This document shows, piece after piece, positions 1 to 5,303 of a stretch of DNA of 6,569 nucleotides. Under the pieces are notes generated by a model. That model worked only from the letters and a program-made list of their open reading frames with translations, was not told where the DNA came from and searched no databases. The stretch spans positions 1-6,569 of the forward strand of contig JAISQS010000579.1 of NCBI GenBank assembly GCA_031274045.1, written 5' to 3'. Both the position numbers and the translations under genes were made by a program. Each line of letters starts with the position of its first letter. Positions within the stretch are counted from its first letter, which is position 1. This stretch comes from Planctomycetaceae bacterium (GTDB lineage Bacteria > Planctomycetota > Planctomycetia > Pirellulales > Thermoguttaceae).

Positions 1-120
1 TCACCTGTCGGCGTAGCCGACAATTGCCGCGAAGCGGCGCGGACTGGAACGCGGGCGTCCCGCCCGCCTAAGTGCATTAGGAAACCGAACGAGTTTGGAA
101 GGAACGCCAAGACGTGTTGG
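1..120 (-). repeat. Structured dispersed repeat, copy A (inverted, cut by window edge)
   Basis: The reverse complement of this stretch aligns with 131-245 and with 4951-5070. The best-conserved part (about 1-68) carries three consecutive small hairpins: GCGGGCG/CGCCCGC at 51-67, a GCCGC/GCGGC stem around 28-38, and GTCGGC/GCCGAC at 7-21. The part from 69 to 120 matches less well but still aligns base for base with the other copies. It continues past position 1, because copy C extends beyond the matching point. Short open frames on both strands here are by-products of the palindromic sequence. Function unknown. Confidence 0.85.
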
Positions 121-123
121 AGG

Positions 124-317
124 ACATTTGCCAAACCGTTTTGGCGTTCAGTTCCAACTTGTTCGGTTCTATTACACACAGAGGCGGGCGGGACGCCCGC
201 GTTCCAGTCCGTCGCCGCTTCGCGGCAATTGTCGGCGGTGCCGACATTGGGCGTTTTGGTTTTGCCGGTAGAAATTCCAACGCGTTTCACGCACCTTTGG
301 GACGAGGGCAAGCCTCG
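124..317 (+). repeat. Structured dispersed repeat, copy B
   Basis: This copy lies head to head with copy A, with only about 10 bases between the arms, so 1 to about 245 forms one large imperfect palindrome. It shares a start (ACATTTGCC) and the whole core with copy C at 4945-5123. The hairpins are GCGGGCG/CGCCCGC (184-200), GCCGC/GCGGC (214-226) and GTCGGC/GCCGAC (231-245). After a poorly matching segment (246-270), similarity to copy C resumes at 271-317, including a CGAGG/CCTCG hairpin at 303-317. No transposase or coding capacity is visible, so it resembles a non-autonomous dispersed element or REP-like repeat. Confidence 0.85.
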
Positions 318-400
318 CCCCTACAACATCAACGTTTTTTTGGTTTTGCCGATGCGTGTTCCGCTCCACTGTTTTCGTCTTGCTTCGCTCGTCGAAAAAC

Positions 401-432
401 GTAACCGACTGGCAGTCGGTTACCTACCTTAC
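401..432. repeat. Hairpin element, first copy (GTAACCGACT palindrome)
   Basis: GTAACCGACT (401-410) and AGTCGGTTAC (414-423) form a perfect 10-bp stem with a 3-base loop. The right arm continues as TCGGTTACCTACCTTAC (416-432), which recurs with one mismatch at 4930-4946 inside another hairpin. The two sites therefore look like members of a second small repeat family. No T tract follows on either strand, so it is not a simple intrinsic terminator. Confidence 0.7.
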
Positions 433-461
433 GTTACCTTATAACGTTTCCTGCCACCGTT

Positions 462-477
462 GTCGGCTTGCGCCGAC
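462..477. repeat. Isolated GTCGGC/GCCGAC hairpin
   Basis: GTCGGC (462-467) and GCCGAC (472-477) form a perfect 6-bp stem around TTGC. The same stem with a different loop occurs in repeat copies A, B and C (7-21, 231-245, 5051-5065). This site lacks the rest of that repeat, so the stem may behave as an independent module. Confidence 0.6.
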
Positions 478-531
478 TTCTGTAGTCAATCCGCTCGTGT
501 CAAAACTGTCGTATTTACCGATGGAGCTTTT

Positions 532-571
532 CATATTTGTATCCGGTTTAACATATTTGTATCCGGTTTAA
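532..571. repeat. Perfect 20-bp tandem duplication
   Basis: The unit CATATTTGTATCCGGTTTAA occurs twice back to back (532-551 and 552-571) without a mismatch. It lies in a gene-free spacer. Perfect identity suggests a recent slippage duplication. The unit has no strong dyad symmetry, and I do not recognise it as a known operator. Confidence 0.9.
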
Positions 572-653
572 CTACGCGAATTTTGTTGACAGATTGTTTG
601 GGGATGGTCAAATTGTGATGCGAAAATTTGGTGATGTGAAAATTGAATTGTGC

Positions 654-703
654 AAAAAAAAAAACGGGCAACGGACGGCAAGTTATGCCTGTCGCGTTGC
701 CCG
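654..703 (-). terminator. Rho-independent terminator of the large dihaem-protein gene
   Basis: Read on the minus strand, a perfect 9-bp stem CGGGCAACG/CGTTGCCCG (arms 695-703 and 665-673) is followed at once by a run of 11 T residues (654-664 as A on the plus strand). The stem continues inward through GAC/GTC and GGCA/TGCC, with two single-base bulges and a 5-base loop (681-685). It starts about 112 bases past the stop codon at 816 and is the only canonical terminator in the window. Confidence 0.92.
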
Positions 704-754
704 AATCTTGTTGCGGCAACGGTTGTTGTGTTGCGGCAAATAATGTTGAGCTTT

Positions 755-779
755 GTTACGTTACGTTACGTTACGTTAC
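755..779. repeat. GTTAC pentamer tandem repeat
   Basis: Five perfect GTTAC units run from 755 to 779. Degenerate units (GTTGT, GTTAC, GTTAC, GTGT) follow to about 808. On the minus strand this reads as GTAAC repeats in the 3' untranslated region of the large gene, between its stop codon (816) and the terminator (703). It is a simple-sequence tract likely to vary in copy number. Being outside a coding frame, it would not switch a reading frame. Confidence 0.85.
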
Positions 780-815
780 GTTGTGTTACATGTGTTACGT
801 TACGTGTGTTGCGTT

Positions 816-3800
816 CTACTTTTTCTCGCGGACTACTCCGTGCGGCAATGCGTTGTATTCGTGCGGTTCGGGGATGCCGTATGCGTTGTCAAGTTCGGGG
901 TGCATTGCGTTGAACGGACCCGGTCTCGGTACGATTGGTGCTGTTGTCACTCGCGGGCGTTGGGAAATCCAATCTTTGCCCTGAAATATCGGGTCTTCAA
1001 ATTGCCGCAATTCTTCCGCGCCGTAATATGGCCCCATTGCATCAATCCAAAGTATCACTCGCATTAAATCGTCGCCGGTTACTTTGACTCCGTGATGTTC
1101 GCCGCTTGACATTCGTTTGACAAGTCGGCTGCCATACGACAATTTTGGATAAAGTTTATTTGCGGGAGTTGTTGCACAAGTTGGCGGGAAAGTGCTGTAC
1201 GCTTCAGGATCGCGTTGTCCAAATGCCTCAACCAGAAGCGTGTCCGCCCAACCAAACGGCGCATCCTTCGATCCGCGATAATTCGAATAAGGCGCACCCC
1301 ACGTCGGACAACCTAACAACGTAATATACGGCTCACGGAATCCAAGAAAACCGGGGCGCGATGTTGAATTAAATTTTTTGTACGCAACATTGGCGGGGTC
1401 GCCATGACACTTGCCGCAATATTTATCCAAAACGGGTTGAACATAACGCGGGAAACTCACCGTTATATCTTCCCATGAAACCGGCGTTATGTTTGATGCC
1501 GGTCGCTTCAATGCCTTGCCCGTTTGAGTGACAACAGGCGCCCTGACATGAGACTCATGGCAACCAAGACAACCACGCGACTCACCCGGTTGAACTCCTG
1601 TAAAACTACGCATCGTTTGAAGCGCACGATAATTCTCGTCCAAAATCTGAAAATGCAACGCAATACCCGACGGCGCATTAAACTGAACGCTGCCATCTTC
1701 CTCAACCGACACCGTACCGATTATTTTTTTGATTCCTTCGGATTGGTTCATTGAAATTTCCGGTCCCGACGAGACGTAGTTACGTTTTGACCAATAGGTA
1801 TATGTCTTGTGATCAATAGACCAGATGCGGAGGTATTTGACTTTTCCTTTGAGTTCTTCCGGTGCTTTTTCGTAGACGTTGTTGCTGTAAATGATGCCGG
1901 TTTCGGGGCGGTTTCGGGTTTCCATTGTGGGCCAATTTACCGTATCTGCACGCACGGACGGAACCGGACGAGACCGCAACGGCTGCGCGTCAAAAATATG
2001 ATGATGACCCTCATGTATCAACTCACGATTGCCGTAAATATCCATCAGCAACAACACCCATTTACCTTTTTGCCGTTTGCCTGACACGAGAAAATCCGTA
2101 TCGCTCAACGGGTATGTTGAGATGTATGCGTCGTAATTTCCGGCGGTGTGATATAGTTCTTTTGATACTTCGACGGGGTCAACAGGTCCGTTACCGCTTT
2201 CCGGCCATCGGAGTTCTTGGGTTACTTTTGTCAATCCGTCGGGGAAATTGAATCCTTTGGACGGATCAATTATTCCGATGCATCCGCTGTACCAATTATG
2301 ATGTGCGCTGCCGATAAACATGACGCGTTCGCTGTTTGGTATTTGCCTTGCGTCTTTGAGCAAGTCGGGCCACACGGATTGGTTGCCCCAGAATGTTTGT
2401 ACTTGTGTGCCGTCTGTGTTCATTGTCCAGAGACTTTGACAACGCCATAGCGGTTTGTCCGTATATTCCCAACGTGTGAAAATTACTTTGCCGTCGTTCA
2501 TAATGGACGGCAGATATTCCGGTTCGCCGTTTCTTGATATGATGAATAATTCTTTGCTGTCGAGTCCCATTTTTGCGGTGACGTATGCGTTTGTCGGCGG
2601 CATACATCTTACGTATATATGTCCTCTGCTTGTTATGAACATGAAGTTTTTGCCGTCGGGCAAATATATCGGATCAAGATCATCAAACATACCGCCTGTC
2701 AATTGCCGCAAGCCGGTTCCGTCAACATTGATTTCGTAGATGTGAAATGTTTTTTCGTTATGCGGTTTGAAGCTGAAGATAATTTTTTTCGCGTCGTATG
2801 ACAAATCGGGTCGCCAAAAGCTGCCGTGAATTGGTTCTTGCGGCATGATTTTTGTTTGCTTTTGCGTGCCGTCAAGTTTCAAACCTTTCATTGTAATCAG
2901 CCGACCGCCCGGCACCGCCATATAACCCAACCGATGCCGCGTCTCATGATTCCACTCACTACCGCGAGGTGTCTGCCCGTCAACAAACAACAACGAATCA
3001 AAATCCAAAACCGGATTCTTGAGCATAATATCACGCTTCACCGCGCGAATCGCAAAATATAATTCCTTGTTCTCGTCGGCTGCATTCGCGTTCTTTGCTT
3101 CGCGTTCAAGTTCGTTTAACTTTTTCAATTCATTATCAAAATTGGTCTGGTTTGGATATTGGTTTTCGATTCTTTTTGCAAGGAATTTTGTCCATTCGAT
3201 TTCTTTTAGGGAGAGTTCAATTGTCGGTTTATTTTGTGCTTGGAAGAGCCATTCGTTTTCGGATAATTTTTTTGCTTCGTCTGCGTTTCGGTCTTTTGTT
3301 TCGGGTGTTTGTGCTGGGGCGTGTGGGGCGACGGCTTCCGATCTTCGCGGGCGATACTCAACCAAACGCTCCATGTCCGCCAACAAGCGATAAGCCGCCG
3401 ATGATGAAGTTGGCGTGTTGTTGTTATTGTTATTGTTTAGGAGGTTGTCGTAGATAGTTTTGTTTTCTTTGACTGTCTGCCAAATTTTTCGGTTTGGTTC
3501 GGAGAGGTTGTTCCATTGCATTTCGGTGACGGGCAAGTATTCAAAATAATCTTCCGCCAATCCTTTGACTCTCTCTAACAATTTATCGTTTCCAAGTGTC
3601 ATCAAATCTACGGGGTTTCTTTGCCATTTCATTATGTAGGCGTTGACTTCGGCGGGATAATCTTTGCGAATAATCCGTAGCAGGGCGACTTTGACGAGGT
3701 CGTTTATGTCTGGTTTTGCGGCGACGAGTTCGCGGGTTGCTTTCAATGTATTATCAAATGAGTCTGATTTGGCGTAGAGTTCTTTTGCAATTGTTTCGGC

Positions 3801-4676
3801 ATCAATGACGTGGTTTGGAATTTTTCCTTTGCCCAAAGCGAACAATTCTGTTATTTCGTTTTGTGAGAGTGCTTTTGAGTAGAATCTGAGGTCATCTATT
3901 TTGCCGTTGAGTTGTTCTGAGTATGGACTTCCTTTTCGTTCTTCGATGAGTAGTGATCCGATGTATGCTTTTGAGAATACTGTTGCGTTTTCGATGTTTC
4001 CGTTTCCGCTTGCGATGAAGTCTCGGTGTTTGCTCAATCCGCGATAATCTGCGCCGGTTCGTAGATGAGATGATTGTCGTTCAAATGATCCGATTTCGCG
4101 ACCGTCAAGATAAACTCTCATAAACTTCCCGTCAAATGTTGCCGCGATAAGATGCCAATTACCATCAACCAATTCTTCTTTTGTGATTACGGCATCGAGT
4201 TCGGCGTAATTTTCGCCGGTGTTGAGACCGAGAGTTAGAAATCTTTCGGTTTTATTTGGTTCTGCTTGCAATGCGAATAGGATTCGGTAAGTACCTTCTG
4301 CGCCCGCGTCTTCTTTTCGGAAAATCGGCTGCATTGAGTCCAACGAGTTCGGTGCAATCCATGCGGAAAAAGTCAATTGTTTTAACCCGTGCGGGATTAT
4401 TTCGCGTGATATTTCGATTCGTGGTTTGCCGGACAAGTCTGCTGCTTTGCCAAATACTCCGTCAACTCGTGGTACATCTTGGTTAGCTTTGGCGTTTGCG
4501 GTTGGGTTTATGGTGCTTTTGATTTCGTCGAGTTGTTCGTCGTCGAAAGTCCAATACCCGATGAGTCCGTCATCGACAACAGTTGCCGACGCGGTGACGT
4601 TGACTGTTGTTGTCAAAAACGCTGCTATTGTGAATGTGAACAGCGCGGTTAAAAAGCTCGAACTAAATTTTTTCAT
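816..4676 (-). CDS. Secreted LamG / beta-propeller / hydrazine synthase alpha-like dihaem cytochrome c protein
   Basis: A complete 1286-residue protein. A signal peptide is visible (Lys2-Lys3, hydrophobic stretch, likely cleavage after ASA at 29-31). Residues about 37-280 form a LamG/concanavalin-like jellyroll (GLIGYWTFDD, FSAWIAP, WHLIAATFDGKFMRVYLDG, IDDLRFYSKALS). Residues about 285-560 are largely helical and include a seven-Asn run (414-420). Residues about 580-915 resemble a PD40/WD40-like propeller (DGTGLRQLTGG; PIYLPDGKNFMFITSRG; LWTMNTDGTQ). Residues about 925-1045 match the hydrazine synthase alpha middle domain (GTVSVEEDGSVQFNAPSG, MRSFTGVQPGESRGCLGCH). A C-terminal cytochrome c part carries the second haem site. 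Haem-binding motifs are C1036-C1039-H1040 and C1087-C1090-H1091; H1194 or H1195 could be a distal ligand. In anammox bacteria HzsA joins hydroxylamine and ammonia to form hydrazine. Here no hzsB or hzsC is visible, so hydrazine synthesis is not implied and substrate and partners are unknown. It should act outside the cytoplasm and need cytochrome c maturation. The ATG is supported by a ribosome binding site seven bases upstream. Confidence 0.9.
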   Translation of the reverse strand: MKKFSSSFLTALFTFTIAAFLTTTVNVTASATVVDDGLIGYWTFDDEQLDEIKSTINPTANAKANQDVPRVDGVFGKAADLSGKPRIEISREIIPHGLKQLTFSAWIAPNSLDSMQPIFRKEDAGAEGTYRILFALQAEPNKTERFLTLGLNTGENYAELDAVITKEELVDGNWHLIAATFDGKFMRVYLDGREIGSFERQSSHLRTGADYRGLSKHRDFIASGNGNIENATVFSKAYIGSLLIEERKGSPYSEQLNGKIDDLRFYSKALSQNEITELFALGKGKIPNHVIDAETIAKELYAKSDSFDNTLKATRELVAAKPDINDLVKVALLRIIRKDYPAEVNAYIMKWQRNPVDLMTLGNDKLLERVKGLAEDYFEYLPVTEMQWNNLSEPNRKIWQTVKENKTIYDNLLNNNNNNNTPTSSSAAYRLLADMERLVEYRPRRSEAVAPHAPAQTPETKDRNADEAKKLSENEWLFQAQNKPTIELSLKEIEWTKFLAKRIENQYPNQTNFDNELKKLNELEREAKNANAADENKELYFAIRAVKRDIMLKNPVLDFDSLLFVDGQTPRGSEWNHETRHRLGYMAVPGGRLITMKGLKLDGTQKQTKIMPQEPIHGSFWRPDLSYDAKKIIFSFKPHNEKTFHIYEINVDGTGLRQLTGGMFDDLDPIYLPDGKNFMFITSRGHIYVRCMPPTNAYVTAKMGLDSKELFIISRNGEPEYLPSIMNDGKVIFTRWEYTDKPLWRCQSLWTMNTDGTQVQTFWGNQSVWPDLLKDARQIPNSERVMFIGSAHHNWYSGCIGIIDPSKGFNFPDGLTKVTQELRWPESGNGPVDPVEVSKELYHTAGNYDAYISTYPLSDTDFLVSGKRQKGKWVLLLMDIYGNRELIHEGHHHIFDAQPLRSRPVPSVRADTVNWPTMETRNRPETGIIYSNNVYEKAPEELKGKVKYLRIWSIDHKTYTYWSKRNYVSSGPEISMNQSEGIKKIIGTVSVEEDGSVQFNAPSGIALHFQILDENYRALQTMRSFTGVQPGESRGCLGCHESHVRAPVVTQTGKALKRPASNITPVSWEDITVSFPRYVQPVLDKYCGKCHGDPANVAYKKFNSTSRPGFLGFREPYITLLGCPTWGAPYSNYRGSKDAPFGWADTLLVEAFGQRDPEAYSTFPPTCATTPANKLYPKLSYGSRLVKRMSSGEHHGVKVTGDDLMRVILWIDAMGPYYGAEELRQFEDPIFQGKDWISQRPRVTTAPIVPRPGPFNAMHPELDNAYGIPEPHEYNALPHGVVREKK

Positions 4677-4683
4677 GTCTTTG

Positions 4684-4689
4684 CTCCTT
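4684..4689 (-). promoter_or_regulatory. Shine-Dalgarno site of the dihaem-protein gene
   Basis: AAGGAG on the minus strand lies seven bases upstream of the ATG at 4674-4676. Sequence and spacing are near ideal. It fixes the start at the Met that opens the signal peptide. Confidence 0.88.
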
Positions 4690-4756
4690 TGTGTTATGTG
4701 AAATCAAGAAACCGGTTGTTCCTCGACTATCAACTAAAGTTAAAAAACCGAAACCC

Positions 4757-4795
4757 TTGATGACAACGCCATCAAACGCCTCGGCAACAATGCCG
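4757..4795 (-). promoter_or_regulatory. Two small hairpins in the 5' leader
   Basis: Between the predicted transcription start and the ribosome binding site lie two perfect dyads: CGGCA/TGCCG with a 4-base loop (4782-4795), and TTGATG/CATCAA with a 7-base loop (4757-4775). The first would sit at or near the mRNA 5' end, where a hairpin can stabilise a transcript. No recognised riboswitch pattern is apparent and no T tract follows either hairpin. Confidence 0.45.
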
Positions 4796-4799
4796 TGAA

Positions 4800-4827
4800 G
4801 TTATAACAAACATCACCCCAACGTCAA
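4800..4827 (-). promoter_or_regulatory. Sigma70-type promoter for the dihaem-protein gene
   Basis: On the minus strand, TTGACG (4822-4827) and TATAAC (4800-4805) each match the -35 and -10 consensus at five of six positions. The spacer is 16 bases, and an extended -10 TGT directly precedes TATAAC. Predicted transcription starts near 4793, giving a leader of roughly 117 bases. This implies the gene is transcribed independently of the upstream flagellin. Confidence 0.7.
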
Positions 4828-4905
4828 CCCAAGCAAGTTAGCCAACCGTCAATACAAGGTAGACAACCTCGTTATACCACACATCTTTTTTTTGCGTTGG
4901 TGATC

Positions 4906-4946
4906 GTAAGGTAGGCAACCGCCCGGCGGTCGGTTACCCACCTTAC
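4906..4946 (-). repeat. Hairpin element, second copy (16-bp stem)
   Basis: GTAAGGTAGGCAACCG (4906-4921) pairs with CGGTTACCCACCTTAC (4931-4946). The two mismatches (4913/4939 and 4916/4936) are A-C on the plus strand but become G-U pairs in minus-strand RNA, so a minus-strand transcript would form all 16 pairs. The right arm repeats 416-432 with one change. It abuts repeat copy C. No T tract follows on the minus strand, so it is not a canonical terminator. Confidence 0.7.
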
Positions 4947-5123
4947 ATTTGCCAATCCGTTTTAGCGTTCAGTTCAAACTTGTTCGGTTCTATTACGCAC
5001 AGAGGCGGGCGGGACGCCTGCGTTCCAGTCCGCGCCGCTTCGCGGCTATTGTCGGCTACGCCGACGGGTGACAGTTTGGAATATCAACACGTTTCCCACC
5101 CCATCGCGTCGGGGGCAAGCCCA
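4945..5123 (+). repeat. Structured dispersed repeat, copy C
   Basis: Same element and orientation as copy B (124-317), and inverted relative to copy A. Hairpins are at 5005-5021 (GCGGGCG/CGCCTGC, where the one change still allows a G-U pair in plus-strand RNA), about 5035-5045 (GCCGC/GCGGC) and 5051-5065 (GTCGGC/GCCGAC). A shorter indel region (5066-5077) separates the core from a second similar block (5078-5123). Copies B and C flank the dihaem-protein gene in the same orientation, so recombination between them could in principle remove it. Confidence 0.85.
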
Positions 5124-5241
5124 CGTCGCTAACGTGACTAATAATATAATTGACAATGACTCTTTTCGTTATGTTTCGTTTTTTTTCGTCTGGTTCGTAT
5201 TCTCAAAAGAAACTAAAAACGAATATTGAAAGTGTGAAGAG

Positions 5242-5289
5242 TATAGTTCCGTGTTGATGATCGGTTGTGATCATCAACACAAAACTATA
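5242..5289 (-). terminator. Long hairpin after the flagellin stop; possible terminator or 3'-end stabiliser
   Basis: A perfect 12-bp stem GTGTTGATGATC/GATCATCAACAC (5251-5262 and 5269-5280) with a 6-base loop is extended by TATAGTT/AACTATA (5242-5248 and 5283-5289) across a 2-by-2 internal loop. It begins 14 bases past the flagellin stop. No T run follows directly on the minus strand; T-rich sequence appears only about 20 bases later. It could stop transcription weakly, protect the mRNA 3' end, or need Rho. Confidence 0.65.
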
Positions 5290-5303
5290 ACGGAGGCGTG
5301 TGA

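Larger units (their letters stand above)
318..653. other. Gene-free spacer left of the terminator
   Basis: Apart from the hairpins at 401-432 and 462-477 and the tandem duplication at 532-571, no gene is supported. Short open frames overlap on all strands without a ribosome binding site or recognisable product. Positions 600-650 are AT-rich with near-repeats of the type GTGATG followed by GAAAATT. Confidence 0.6.
4828..5241. other. Spacer between flagellin and dihaem-protein genes
   Basis: No coding sequence is credible here. The spacer holds the 4906-4946 hairpin and repeat copy C. A T-rich stretch at about 5161-5190 has recurring TTTCGTT-like words, and a run of eight T residues lies at 4886-4893. 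A partial echo of the hairpin arm (AAGGTAGACAACC, about 4856-4868) precedes the hairpin. I see no further promoter or RNA gene. Confidence 0.7.

Noticed and set aside
114..404. Open frames on both strands within the left repeat region
   Set aside because: They arise from the palindromic repeat. Frame is not preserved between copies B and C because of indels, so coding selection is unlikely.
1..500. Possible CRISPR array because of repeated hairpin sequences
   Set aside because: Copies are few, in both orientations, unevenly spaced and without unique spacers of constant length. No cas gene is present.
586..614. Plus-strand TTGACA at 586-591 as a promoter
   Set aside because: The hexamer at the right spacing (CAAATT) is a poor -10, and no plus-strand gene lies downstream.
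643..984. Plus-strand open frame with a Cys-rich stretch (CCGNGCC)
   Set aside because: It overlaps the minus-strand terminator, the GTTAC tract and the end of the dihaem-protein gene. It has no ribosome binding site, and its low-complexity translation comes from the repeats.
3019..3393. Plus-strand open frame of 124 codons antisense to the dihaem-protein gene
   Set aside because: It is a shadow of the minus-strand coding frame. The Ser/Phe-rich translation mirrors antisense codons, and there is no ribosome binding site or recognisable domain.
816..4676. Calling the gene hzsA and inferring anammox metabolism
   Set aside because: The LamG fusion, the likely absence of the conserved Tyr ligand and the lack of hzsB/hzsC in view make this unsupported.
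5150..5175. Plus-strand TTGACA with TATGTT downstream as a promoter
   Set aside because: The spacer is only 14 bases and no plus-strand gene follows.
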